Shown here piece by piece: positions 1-11,773 of a DNA stretch of 64,000 nucleotides. Under the pieces are notes generated by a model. The model searched no databases, was not told where the DNA came from, and was given only the letters and a program-made list of their open reading frames with translations. Origin of the DNA: Branchiostoma floridae (lineage: Eukaryota > Chordata > Leptocardii > Amphioxiformes > Branchiostomatidae). Each line of letters begins with the position of its first letter. Within the stretch, counting starts at the first letter, position 1. The stretch spans positions 24,461,263-24,525,262 of the forward strand of contig NC_049984.1 of assembly GCF_000003815.2 (NCBI RefSeq), in the 5' to 3' direction. A program made the translations under genes and the position numbers.

Positions 1-618
1 GTCCACTGGGCCCTCCCACCTCCGGGCCTGCATACTGCAAGTCTTCTGATTCTTCATGGCTATGTAGAAAAGTAACAACGTACATGTATATTCGTAAATA
101 CAACATGTAGTTGCATAGCCATTAGGTTTTTTTTAAATTTTTTTTTATTTAACGGTCACCACGTAACAAGACCTGAAGGCCACTCAAGGTTACGGGTTAC
201 ATGATTGTAAATGTAACAGCATCTCTACGCCCTAGTTCAGAAACATCATGATTGAGACCAGCTCGAGTGAGGACTAACTGACCCAATAGGCAAAGCAGGG
301 ATAATGAGGGCTGCTCGGGAAATTGGTACACCACTGAATAAAGAGACTTCTTGTTCAGTGCTTTATCCATTGCATTATTCCAACAGAGGTTTCTGTGACC
401 GTCTGACACCTTCCTGAAGTTATGTGTGAATCGTATGTACATTGTATGTTTTGTAGTGTGTCCTGTATGTCTACTAGTTGTTGTCCTGTTAAGTGTTGAA
501 AAGACTACAGGATGAATAGCTAAAATAGTTTTGTTTATTACTATGCTAAATGTGGATCTGAACAAAGTCAAAGTTAGAGTCTTCCTCAGAGCAATTCTGA
601 CTGGGAGTTTTAATGTAC
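1..618 (-). other. Intron 5 of SIAE copy 1 (partial)
   Basis: This stretch lies downstream of the exon 5 donor (minus strand, GTACATT at 612-618). I see no exon-like segment, no RNA gene and no recognisable element in it apart from T-rich runs near 127-150. Confidence 0.5.
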
Positions 619-3600
619 CTGTTTGTAATGTTGCACTTCTCCAACACCGTCGGAGATGACCACGCCTCCACAGGTGTACCGCCCCAAGACGTCGCAACCA
701 GTCCGATGGGGTAGCCCAGGTGGTTGTACAAATCTCTACCATAGAACCAGCACACAGCAGAGAAGTATTTCCAGTCTGCACCTCCAACACTGTCTGCAAG
801 GGGGCGACATTAGACCACACTCATTCTTGGTTCAACACTACAATATTCTAAGTAAAAGTTTAGCCCAGGTGGTTGTACAAATCTCTACCATAGAACCAGC
901 ACACAGCAGAGAAGTACTTCCAGGCTGCACCTCCGACACTGTCTGCAAGGGGGCATGATTAGACCACAGATTTATTTTCTTGGTTCTACATTCTAAAGAA
1001 AACATTTCTACATTCCAAAGAAAAAATTTAGCCCAGGTGGTAAAGTAAAAGTTTAGCCCGGGTGGTTGTAGCAAACTGCGCCTCTGACACTGTCTACAAG
1101 GGGGCGTCATTAAAACTGACTTGGACAATTCAATGATTCTAGAGAGAGTTACTCTGAAGCAAAAGTTCATTTTCAAAAGTTTCAGCCCTGGTTGGATGAC
1201 ATCCTCTGGAAAACCCAAAACTAATGCACAAGGGCAAAAAAAGAAAAATCCAGCAAAAAAAAATGCTGCTAAACCAGTTTAAACATCCAGTCCATTCTTT
1301 CCCAGGCTTGGTTTGTCTTATGTTCACCTCTAGTAGAACTGTAAGAGACAATCGTCAACGATGTTTTCATAGCCTTTCTTGTTTAAAGAGGGAAACAAGG
1401 GCGCAGACCATGTACCCCATTACCCTGGAGAGCAGATCCTATGACAAGCATAAATTCTCATTGACTAGGGATGCTATTGGGTCAAATGTGGCCACAGTGT
1501 TTTGGAGAACAGGCAAAAATCAATCCATGCTGAGTGCTGACGTCAACAATAAAATTGAATCAGTGTGGCCTAATATAACGAATACAGTTGATTCGCCATA
1601 AACCCAACCTCAACACAATGTCGTAGAAACATGCTGCTACTTCTATACGTTAAGTCCATGCTCCGAAAGTGAGCAAAATTTAACAAACGGACAAGAAAAC
1701 CAACAGAAATAGTCACCTACTGAACATATGTCTTGCAACGGCTGGAGTGTATAACGGTCTGAAATTCGAAATCACCTGCTGAAATTGGCGCATGTGCAGA
1801 AGTTAAAAACGTCGTGTTTCCCGTGGGGAATAAGGACAGAGGCAAGCCGTCTGCCGGCGTCGGGTGACTAAGTATTTTATAGCCCCATCAGTGGCCGTCT
1901 ATGGAAGGTCTTTCAGCCGTCCGGGCGTTCAACATATAAACTGACAGGACGGCCCGGACGCCCCCGATTTGTCAGCGGCCGTTTCCCACGGCATCTGAAG
2001 CTTGCAGACGGTTTGAAACGGGCTTCAACGCTCTCAGACGCCTTTGGACGCCCTTGGACGGCTTCCGAAGAATTTCAGACGCTTGAATTTTCACATAGGT
2101 TGTATTGAGTGAAAGTTTACTTACCAGAACTAGCCACAGACCAGGGCTGTAGGATCTTGTCCAAGTCATACAGAGGTTTGTCTGACTGGACCAGGTCTGC
2201 TGTGAACAGTCGGATGTCGGGGAAGTCTGCTGCCTCAGCTATAGCATATGATGCATTGAAGGCCTACAGAAACAAAGACAATAATGTAGTAAAGGACACT
2301 TGATGAACATGTCATTTCGGGTACATCGGTATACTGTATGTACATTAGGGGTGGGTACAGAAAATTCAGGTCCAGGTCCAGAAGATCTGAGGTCCAGGTC
2401 CGAACCTGAACTTGGAACTTGATTGTTTGTGAATTAGGGCAATACCCAAAACAATGGTCCATTTCGCTACAAGGAAATCTTCACGTAAACAATACTGACT
2501 GCCTCTATTAAATTACACCAATTTTGACGGTAGAAACTTGATAAAAATGGGTATCAACTCTCATCTATATTGCTCTTGCTATTTTCTTGGACCAATAAGC
2601 CTCAAAACATGTGCACACATGTTCATTTCTGTTCATCTGTTCATTTTCCAATAGGTCCAGCATCCAGCCACTGAATTTTTTAAGGTCCGTTATTTTCGGA
2701 CCAGTCCAATAAGAAAAAACGTTTTAGTACACCATACTAGTGTGTGTGTGTGCGCGCGTGTGTGTGTGTCTGTGTGTACATGTATGATTGTGTGTTTGTA
2801 TTTCTTTGTGTGACCAAATGTTGAGACAATCCACCCAGGCAAGTTCTCAAGTTACAATGTATCATGTTGACAGGTGCAGACACACAAATACAAACACCCA
2901 AAAACATTATACCTTCTTGCCAAAGGTGACAAAACTCCAATACATGGAGGCAACAAGGTATCATGTTGCAAGATGCCCCCTACCTGTCTGACAGTGAACT
3001 CCATGTTGCTCTGCCCGCTGCACACCCACACATCTCCAAACATCACGTCCTTCAGCAGGATCCACTGTAACATCCCCTGGTTGTCGTGGACACCCTGGAA
3101 CTGGTATGGACCGCCTGCCGCTGTCGGCTGCAACGTCACTTTCCAAACACCCCTCCCGTCATAACCTACATGTAGGAAAGGAATTGAGAAGCAGATCTAA
3201 TTCAACTAATTAGGCCTAGGAAAAAAATGCTTTGTTTCTTGTTTCCCTATAGCCTGGGTACCATCCAGAAAGAAGTTCGTTCCGGCGTCCAAATAACACC
3301 GGAAAAGCCCTGCGTCCCCTTGCACATGCGGGCTCCGGCCTGTTGTCATTGAACAAGTGCTCTAGAACCTATTCCTTAATTTGCTCATTAACTGACCTTT
3401 AAGCACCAAATGGCTTGAGTTTGCAGGTCTCCAGACGGATAGCAGAAGCGAATATAGGAGCGAACTACTATCCAGATGGCACCCAGGCTAGTTTCTCTAT
3501 ACCTACCCTACTAGTATACTTTTTAGGGGTGGACAGTGGAGTCACAGCTTTCATAATTGAATACAGCCTGCTTCCTATTGAAGTAAAGACACTGATTGTC

Positions 3601-6600
3601 CTATCTATTATGAACATGGTGATTAACAGCAAAAGAGATTTTGTTTTATGGTGGAAATTTAATAGATCATAGATACCATACCTTCATAAACTGTTGTTGA
3701 GTAGAAACCATCTGTTTCTGCGCCCCAGGCACTGACATTGACAGTAGCTCCCACCTCTCCATACCCCCAGAGTACAGCCCTGTGTGGCCCCTGCTGTAGT
3801 ACCATGTGGTTCCCATAGTAGGAGGCCCAGTTGAATGTTCCTTGCGCTACGTAAAACAAAACAATTGTTTTAATCATTCGAATCTATTCATAAGATATAA
3901 TTATTCAGCCTGCAAAGCTGGTGCATGTTATTGTATTTTTGCAATTAATGTTTACTAGTCTTTAGCATTTTCATTAACGGTTAGATGCATGGCAGAATCT
4001 GCGGGGCAGCGTTTCGAGTCTTCGGTGCTCTACATGCTGAAAATTCGGTAAGCAACATTTCGTGCCAAGACAAATCATTACACAGAGCGGAGAAGACAAT
4101 GTTCCGTGCAGACCATTGCAACTGCAAATTCACCACAAAGTTCATGAAAACCTTTCAAGAAGATAGTAGAATTGGCCCATATTAAAATGCACTGGTTTTG
4201 TCGACAATATCATATCTGACACGAGGCCAAAGGAGCCACGTCTACCGCGCATCTGTATATCAAGTCAAGGAAAACTCAGCAGCGTGGGATGGTCCGTTCC
4301 AGCAAATGCATTGTTTTGCTACAATTCTACCGACATCTAAAAATAGCATAAACATACACAAAATGACCCAAGCAACTATTGATTTCGAATTTCTTTCAAC
4401 TCTGTATTGTGCTCTGTGCTGTACTGTATTTTCAAAAAAAGATCAAACATTAGATGTACCTTCTACTAGGTAGGTTTTGGTCAAATTAGGGAACCGAGTA
4501 CACAATGGTTATAAAATATTTAATTCCTTACATAATATTACGCCATTTCAGATCTCGGTGACTTAACTATTGCACAGAATTTCGCATTCAATGTCGTTAA
4601 AAAATCGAATGCAGTTTTCCGAGCTGACGTCCTTGGGCTTTGGGCAGGCTAGAAGTAGAACCAAAAATCTGTACACTCTTTGTGCTGTACGATGTGGGCT
4701 CACGATATATGTATCCCTATCAAATAGAATAAACCAAGAAAATATAACCACAAGTCAAACATAACGGAGAAAAAAATCTCCGTGCACATTTTTGTAATAT
4801 TAAAGTACGTGCGGCCCCTTCTTTGAGTGTGAGAGTGTGCCGACAAGAGCCGCGCATGTGTCAATCAAATTGAGCGGCGCGGCGGGCGGGCCCGGATCAG
4901 ACCAATTCTTTGCTACAATTCTACCCATATCCAAGGAGCTTGATAAAAGCTCCTTGTGATATCTGAATATCTACCAAACGTTTTCACACGCTCAAAAGGT
5001 CTATTGATTTCGACTTAAAAAATAAAAGCGTCATTTTTCCGGTGAAAACCCCAAAGATTTGACATTATGCCCCACTGTCTGAATGCCACAGAAAACGTAT
5101 ACACGGCCGTGACGTCGTGATTACGGCGTTTTACACGCCGGCTGTGTGTGTCATATCAATGAATATTCAAAATATATATATACATTGGTACTTAATATCG
5201 CTATCAAGTAGAATAAACCAAGAAAAAATCAAACACGGTGGAAAAACAAGCTCTGTGCTGATTGTTGTATTAAACAATGACTGAATGAAGACCTTTGTTG
5301 CACATTTTCGCCACACCGAGCTGAGTACGCGCGGGCCCATTCTTTGAGAATCGAATATGCCGTCAAACTCAAAGAAGCCGCGCCCTGTCCGTATGTGTCA
5401 ATCAAATTTAGCGCGGTGGGAGGGCCCGAGTCAGACCGATTCTTGCTACAATTCTGCCGGTATCTTAAACATCTCCTAAACTTTAACATATTCACACGCA
5501 AAAAAGCATCAATTGATTTCGATTTCAACAATGCAGACCTTGTATTTCCACTCTAAACCTCAAAGTTTGACAACATTTCCCACTTTCTAAACACCACAAA
5601 AAACTGTATACACGGCCGTGACGTCGTAATTACGGCGTGTACACGCCGGCTGCATGTGTCATACAGTGGAGAAAATTGTCTCACCAAGGAGGTTAAAGAA
5701 AGTGATTCTTTAACCTCCTTGGTCTCACTATAACATCTTTGGTCATATTTAATAGGTAGCGAGGACGTAGTAGCTCTAAAATAGTTGCACCATTCCAGAT
5801 ATGTATTTGTCGAACGTTAATGGTGGAAAGATATTCCTATCAAAATTCGACGATGGTTTTCCTCGAGCGCGCTAGCGGTTGTTCCCGATCGCTGATCACG
5901 CCCGGCGGCAATATCAAAGCTTGCCGGCTGGTTTGCCGGTGCGGTGACTTGTGTAAACCGGTTGCGTTATATTTTCGGCAAACAGGCGTTTTTTAAATTT
6001 TTATTTTGACGTTGTATCTGGCTCCGTATTAATTGCATACACGTATGTTTCTCTTTGAGAAATACTTTCCATTCATATAAGAGAGCAATTTTGGTTACGA
6101 GGATCGTTCTGCTGTGCAGTCTAGATTTTGTTAGGAAAATCGCCAAAGACTGGCTCGCGATTTACTTGGAAAAAAACCCCAGCCTAGTTACGTTACGCAT
6201 GCGGCGGTTCCCGGTCAGGTGCCGCTAAATTTCTGCCGCAAATCATGCTGTTTGATTAATAATTAATGACGTTCTCATGAATATTCCGTGTACACGGTGT
6301 TCAAAACATGAATATTCTGAATATTACCGACCGTTTTCCACGTGATAACGCCCCGTAAATACGGCCGTAATTACGATCGTATTTACGGCGTGTTCACGAT
6401 TACGCACACCGTAATTTACGGTAAAGTTTACCGTGCTGGTACTGTAAGTTCCTAGTAGCACAAACAGTAGGTCAACATGTTTTGCTGTTTCTGTATCTGT
6501 ACAGCGTAGGGGGTGTTTCTAGCCCCTCCTCTTTTAACGTGGTCGAGGCACCTGTTCGAACAAGGGACCACCATATTTACGGCCCTTACAAAAGAATCAT

Positions 6601-9033
6601 TGGTGCAGCCTCAACTTGAGGGTCTACGTATAACCAGGGTCTCCCAGTTAATTACCGACTAATTGGGACCAGGAGTCTAACTGTGAGGCTGCTACCAGTT
6701 GAGCTACAGGGACATCTCCTAGTATATTTGCCAAAGATATTTAAAAGAGTACGCCAAATGGTCAGGTTGTACTGACTCATGTCAGATTCCTAAAGAATTT
6801 GGGTATACGCCAGATCTTGGTAAATTTACCTTTGTTGTAGGATATTTAATAAATCATTGATTGATCTTATTTATCAACACTTAAGACCTCTACAAGATAT
6901 TATTATAGATTAATGTTCGTGGTTTTCGCGTTGACCACTTCACCGCGAACTTGAAACCACCGCAAACATTCTTCTATTACGATATTAGACTGCAGTCTAT
7001 GGTGTTACTGCGAACTTAAATCCACCGCAAAAAGTCCTTTTTCCTGCTACCGCGAAATTAGATTGCATTTACAGTACTTTAGTTTGATATCTATTTTTTT
7101 ACTGAACAGTGACGGTTGTGAACAAAGAATTGTACTACAAACGCAAATGGCAATAAGAATTGTTGTTTTGAGCAATAGTGTCAACAGCTGCTATCTAGTC
7201 CAAACAGTGAAAGTTGATCAGGGTGAAAGTCTATCTGCAGGCACACCCACCATTGTACATGTGACCCTTATATGTATTGATTAACTTGTAATTGTGCATA
7301 AAGCTCACGATTGCTGGAACACTGTAACTGCTTTTTTTCATGTCACTTAAACACAGCAGTTTCGCATGCCCTGGCATTATGACAGTGTTGGAAATGGCTT
7401 TAACCCTCTCAGCACGAGAAGCCACTATCATGGATTTCCCATAGGACACGAGAAGCCACGATCGTGGCTTCAGGTTTAATTCCGGCGGGAAATTCAAACT
7501 GACTACTGTGAAATGGGAAATTTGGCAGAGTCTGCCAATCAGGATGCTTGTATCTTTGACCAACCAGAAGGGATCTAGCATTTGAGCCCTGTTTCTGAGG
7601 CCTCCAGCGTGTGTTTTGGCTTCAGTTTTCTACAGGTTTATTTAGTAAATTTAGCAGAAATGGAGACAGTTTGGTGGATAATTTTGTTGGAGGCTTACAG
7701 GAGTGATGACAGGGAAATCCTTGAGGGACAGCAAGGCAAACACCCAGCTGTTTTTGTTGAGATCAAATGAGCTGATATCACGGTGTCTAATGAGTTCTAC
7801 ATGCATGCTTCCTTGTTGTTTTTCTTGGGGCAGAAGGAGGTCCAGGTCAGGTCAGATAGGTCACTGGTCCAAATTGACATTTTATATACTCTGATACCTG
7901 TTTCTCTACCCAAGTCATAGTAAATGGATTTATTTGACTCCCTGATATGTGGAAAACATCCAGAAAAATAATTTGCCATTTAGCACAAGGCATATTAATT
8001 ATTTTAATAGTACAACTACAGGTGTGGGGAGGGGGGCACAACTGTTTATTGGGGTAACATTTGTTTGTCAACACTGAACTTATTTGAAATCATGCTTTGA
8101 TTTTTAGTTTTTGGTCATTCTAACAGCATACCAGCATTGTGTATATATGGTTGAGTATTTCTACATAGTTTTATGATAAATGACACAAAAAACTCAGCCC
8201 CTAGCCAAATGTTTTCTTTTGTGAAACTTATTTTGGGAGTGATGCAAATGTGTTTTTGCGTGGTTTCCATGACGATTGCTGTCCTCAGATTGATGGTATG
8301 ATATTTATTTTGCTTGTTTTGGAAAGGCCATTCTGTGAGCTTTCCAGCAATATATAGTTTTCCTAGTCTACTCCTTACATAACAGCTGTAATAATAATAC
8401 ACAAAAAGTACTAATTGACACCTGTATAGACTGAAATTATATGTCGTATATGGTATACAGGAAAAAATTTTATGACGTGTTGAGAGGGTTAAGCCTTTTG
8501 GCGTAACAGTTTAGCGTCTGGGGTTGTGATCTGGGAGCCACAGGATATTGTTTCCTTCTGTCTCTACTCCTTTCTTACATATCAAAAGCCTCTGGTCTAG
8601 TTCCCAGCTGTTGCTAAAGCTGACTGTAATACTAAAGCTGATTGTAACACTAGAGTATGGCAATGGCTCCACGTATAACGTCATCATTAGCTTTTGAGAG
8701 AAAGATGTTGTGTGACTTTGCAGCTCAGAGGGACCAACTACAGGGATTCACTGAACTGTACCTAAGAAGGGTCGGTAAAAACTGGAATGGATCATTAACA
8801 GATTTAAGGCTGACATTCATAACAACTTAGTACAAAATCTCTTGACCACACATTATCTAAACAGCTCTACTGGCCAAAACAAACATCGTGGGCTAACAAA
8901 CATAACAAAATTTAAATCTACTTTGCTATAAACACAAATAGTACTCACCGGTAACGCCAGAACCGGACAAAAAACACAACAGAGACAGAAAACATAGAGG
9001 AAGAAGAGACCCGCGCATCTTGAACACTGCCAT
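619..9033 (-). CDS. SIAE: Sialate O-acetylesterase, secreted form (SIAE copy 1), exons 1-5, 3' end outside the window
   Basis: SIAE removes acetyl esters from O-acetylated sialic acids by serine-esterase chemistry. Exons (minus strand): 9033-8949, 3840-3682, 3165-2984, 2263-2125 and 793-619. All have GT-AG borders and the phases (1,1,0,1,2) match the two complete copies at 29-53 kb. Exon 1 encodes a 28-codon signal peptide with a long Leu/Cys/Phe core, so the product should enter the secretory pathway. Exon 2 gives the TFNWASYYGNHMVLQQGPHR block. Exon 3 ends in GDVWVCSGQSNMEFTV with the nucleophile at about Ser134 (Ser127 in human SIAE). Exon 5 gives YNHLGYPIGLVATSWGGTP. Nothing resembling exon 6 is found in bases 1-600, so exons 6-10 with the catalytic His must lie to the left. 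The start was chosen as the first ATG of the signal-peptide exon; a second Met follows at codon 6. Confidence 0.88.
794..1100 (-). repeat. Decoy exon-5 array, SIAE copy 1
   Basis: Two partial copies of the exon 5 acceptor region precede the real exon (which starts at 793). Their exon-like starts are at 942 and 1093, so the period is about 150 bp. The first is a near-perfect copy of the beginning of exon 5 up to the Leu-Gly codons, then switches to intron sequence with an in-frame TAA. The second is shorter and more diverged but keeps the acceptor. Further fragments of the unit lie at 1020-1060. The breakpoint is the same as in the arrays at 32.9 and 47.5 kb. Confidence 0.8.
2731..2772 (+). 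repeat. (GT)n microsatellite
   Basis: A run of alternating GT with a few GC steps lies in SIAE copy 1 intron 3. Confidence 0.7.
3249..3496. mobile_element. Small inverted-repeat element (AGCCTGGGTACCATC termini)
   Basis: The left end reads tagcctgggtaccatcc and the right end is its near-complement (gatggcacccaggcta). This gives about 245 bp with short terminal inverted repeats. A shorter relative sits at 54791-54865. It lies in intron 2 of SIAE copy 1 and has no coding capacity. Confidence 0.55.
4200..5660 (+). repeat. Three diverged tandem repeats of about 500-620 bp
   Basis: The same landmarks recur in order: a gcgcat/gtgtcaatcaaa segment, a gctacaattctacc segment, an attgatttcga segment (about 4377, 5001 and 5512) and, in the last two units, a cggccgtgacgtcgt...ttacggcg...acacgccggctg block (about 5104 and 5613). 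The units are old and AT-rich and carry no gene. They fill part of intron 1 of SIAE copy 1. Confidence 0.6.
5683..5723. repeat. Perfect 18-bp hairpin with 5-base loop
   Basis: The arms 5683-5700 and 5706-5723 are exactly complementary around the loop AGTGA. The hairpin sits directly after the tandem repeats at 4200-5660. No T tract or gene follows. Confidence 0.7.
6349..6392. repeat. Near-perfect 44-bp palindrome
   Basis: The two arms (ccgtaaatacg types) mirror each other around a gtaattac centre near 6370 with only a few mismatches. It may be the terminus of a decayed DNA transposon, since the same ttacggc vocabulary occurs in the repeats upstream. Confidence 0.55.
6520..6712 (-). mobile_element. 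tRNA-derived SINE
   Basis: On the minus strand the sequence begins TCCCTGTAGCTCAACTGG, a good tRNA 5' end with an A box. It continues through a tRNA-like body, and a second TTGTTCGAA B-box-like stretch lies near 6550. It does not fold as an intact tRNA, so it is called a SINE and not a tRNA gene. Confidence 0.55.
6910..7075 (+). mobile_element. Short interspersed repeat of the 'ccaccgcgaac' type
   Basis: It contains repeated ccgcgaac/ccaccgcaaa motifs. An inverted copy lies at 46250-46435 and a weaker copy at 30525-30600. Both good copies end in gcatttacagta. No coding capacity. The class is unknown. Confidence 0.55.
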
Positions 9034-9043
9034 GTTTACTTAA

Positions 9044-9056
9044 TGACCTTTGACCT
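9044..9056 (-). promoter_or_regulatory. Perfect DR1 nuclear-receptor half-site pair upstream of SIAE copy 1
   Basis: The minus strand reads AGGTCA-A-AGGTCA, a canonical direct repeat with one-base spacing. It ends 10 bases before the start codon at 9033. DR1 elements bind RXR-type heterodimers and HNF4 in other animals. The sequence match is direct; that it acts as a promoter or 5'UTR element is inference. Confidence 0.5.
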
Positions 9057-9214
9057 TAAAAACAGGTGATTGTCATGTGACTGAGTATCTTCACTTCGGA
9101 CATAGTGGCAAGGGTCCAAGTACATGTAGTAACGTGTGTTATATTACACGTAACGTGTGTTATATCATGTATTGAGTCTTTAAGGCCGTGCTGATTTCAT
9201 ATGCATATGAACCC

Positions 9215-9890
9215 CATCATCTGGCAACTCTAAAACTGATGCGAGCTGGCGAATAAAAAACGTTTGGCCAAAAAACGGTCCCTCCAATTAAGGGTTTGAC
9301 AATACACAGAGTATTGAGTATTGCATACCAAATAAAAGTCTTCATTTCTTCTTTGACCTTGGAAACTACTTTTTTTCTTGTCATTCTGACATTGGTAACA
9401 TTTTTTTGCAAATTATGGCATATATTTGTCATTTTTCAGCTGACTTCGTACGATTTACAGTATGATTGAATTTTATTCTTCGGAGACGGCCGAAAATGGA
9501 CGCGCGCGCGGATGTCATCCATATAATCAAATCAACATGGCGTAATATACCTGGGGGAAAATGTTGTGTAGGCCATGTTGAGTCAATTATATGGATTACA
9601 TCCCCTGGGAACGCCAAAACCGATGCGACCGTGCGAATTCGAACGACTAAAAGTTTGTACAAAAAAAATTAAATCATTTTTTTCTTTTCTTTCACAGCTT
9701 CTTTGTCTTTGGAATTTACTTTGGCATTCTATGGCATTAGTACCCGTTTCAAATTCAATAGTATTGCAGTTTACAGCATGTTAACTCCTTTAATTTGCAG
9801 CTGCTTCGCAATTGGTTTATGAAAATAGACAAAAATTGGCGCGCGCGGGTGTCATCCATATGATCATATCCAAGACCATCCAAGCAACAA
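9215..9890. mobile_element. Inverted-repeat MITE cluster (ATATAATCAAATCAACATGG family)
   Basis: 9510-9541 and 9571-9603 form an inverted repeat. Related ends lie at 9845-9870, 34610-34957, 35090-35150 and 62115-62155. The segments share a gatgtcatccatat core next to CG-rich GCGCGC bases. This fills most of the spacer between SIAE copy 1 and the Ig receptor gene. Confidence 0.5.
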
Positions 9891-10216
9891 AGCAAGATAC
9901 CAGAAGGCCTATTAGAAAAGAAACATGTTGCGTTTCCAGTACTGAAAAAAAGGTCCAACTCATTCTCCTGAAAATGCAGTTTAACAATGCAAAACTAAAA
10001 TGCATCAAGGCACCGATGTTTTCAACATCATATAGTAATATTATATAGACATACATTGTAGAAGCATATGTAACGTTATATCAATAAACTGAACGACACA
10101 TTCATACATCACCTTCAAATTAAAGCCTCTTAAATAATCTGGGCGAAAGGCAACATTTTCGCAAAAATGCAGAATGATTATATTTATCTCCATGACAAAT
10201 GGATGTAAAGTTTTTG

Positions 10217-10270
10217 GTGTGTGTGTCTGTCTGTGTGCGTGTCTGTGTGTCTGTCTGTCTGTGTGTTTTT
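10217..10270 (+). repeat. GT/GTCT microsatellite
   Basis: Imperfect runs of gtgt and gtctgtct. Confidence 0.7.
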
Positions 10271-10865
10271 TATATTTGTGGTCAGCATAACTCTAGAACA
10301 ACATCAGTTACAACTATATATATATACTACGCCGACGAAACATTTATAACCATAGAACAGCTGACAACACGCATGCTGAAAGCGGCAGAGGAATCACGCA
10401 ACATCTGCTTGGCAATATTATCGCAACGCCTAACACGTATACCAGGAAAAAATATTGGCCATTGCAATGCGCTAGCAAGGCAGAGTTAAACATCTGTTTA
10501 GGAATTCCTCTACCGCGACAGCTGTTCTTGAATTAGACAACAAATAACCTTCCCTATCTGCTTGGAGATAAGCTGCTCACCAAACGCCAAAACCACATTG
10601 CCTGTTCCGCAATACCGAAAATATAGGGGTGATTTCTGAAATTATAACATCGATTATAACAACAGCTACCGCGATAAAAAAAGAACGTGCATCATCGCGC
10701 AACTGAGTACAGGCGATGTGCCAAACTACATACGAATTCGAATACGACAAACGGAACAAGATATAGGTGTGAACACTCAAGACATAGACTGACTACGAGA
10801 CTCTGTCGACGAAGGTTACCTGGTCCCTCCAGCCACAGTGCAATTAGTCAACTTTAGATATTTCA

Positions 10866-11280
10866 GTGGCTGAAATTTGTATTGAAAGCTCAGTGGCGGC
10901 AGCTGTGTGTACTAGTAGTTGGTTTGTACATATACATACATGTACATGTTGCTTACACTCTATATTTGTTTGTATACCAGGATTTGTTGTTTATTTTGAA
11001 GTTGTAAATTTTACATATGACAATCGGATGTCCCAACATTCACATTGCTCTGTGATAGGTATAAAACATGCTGTAGAATGGCACTTTGGATAAAAAAACT
11101 ATACTTTCACAATTCTTTTTATGTTCGTTGCTAATGTGCTAAGTTAATGTTTAACTGCGCTGCTTAACTTAAAATGAAAGAATGTCGACACAAAAGAAAC
11201 AAACAGAAGGCTTAAGTTGTTTCATAGAAATATCTAATTCTCTCAAGTTGGAGAATAAAACATAGTTGACTACTTGATAC
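10866..11280 (+). repeat. Left copy of a repeat flanking the Ig receptor gene
   Basis: About 400 bp shares its order of motifs with 25815-26220: a tgtattgaaagct start, gtttgtacat, a tgacaat...acattcac core, ataaaacatgct and a ctctc...gagaat pair. The two copies are in the same orientation and bracket the Ig gene. They could be 3' ends of tandem gene copies or a dispersed element. Confidence 0.5.
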
Positions 11281-11773
11281 ATTTTCTTTGCAGTATGGGT
11301 AACTAGTGTACTGATTCTGTGGCCCCCAATTATTTTTTTCTGTTCCTTATTTAGTATAACCCGCTTGCGCCCTATATTCGGTAAATATTTAGGCACGTCT
11401 TGGTTGACCAAACAGGTTTCAGTTCCTGCTGTGGAAAACAAAGTGGTCGATAAAGCGCATGCGTCATTACGTCATTTGAACAACTTGACAGTAATAATAG
11501 GTAAAGTATCAGGGTGACGTTACTACAAACAGATGTTCTGTACGGATATGTTGGGATGTCGCATACTTCCACTTTGACTAATATGCTAAAACATAATGCA
11601 TGAGGATCCAAGTACCTTTCGAATAGATCAAGTCCCTTTTAGTGTAGTTTACAAAGCGTTTTTATTATCTGAACAGATTGATAATAGACAAATGACCCTT
11701 TCCCTCTGACCCTTTGGCCCGGCCCTGAGGACGCCGTCAGTACAGAACAGTACATATAATCGCAAGTTCCGAA

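Larger units (their letters stand above)
9034..11773. other. Intergenic spacer between SIAE copy 1 and the Ig receptor gene
   Basis: The two genes are divergent (head to head). The spacer holds the DR1 site, the MITE cluster at 9.2-9.9 kb, a GT/GTCT microsatellite at 10217-10270 and the first copy of a repeat that also flanks the Ig gene on its other side (10866-11280). I see no gene in it. Confidence 0.5.

Noticed and set aside
197-1218. Several open frames of 100-200 codons on both strands
   Set aside because: They cross exon 5 of SIAE copy 1, its decoys and intron; only 619-793 is coding by splice sites and paralogue comparison.
4198-4764. Small open frames in SIAE copy 1 intron 1
   Set aside because: No splice signals in phase, no recognisable protein, and they lie in diverged tandem repeats.
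6640-6712. tRNA gene on the minus strand
   Set aside because: The 5' end is tRNA-like but the T arm and acceptor stem do not pair; treated as a SINE.
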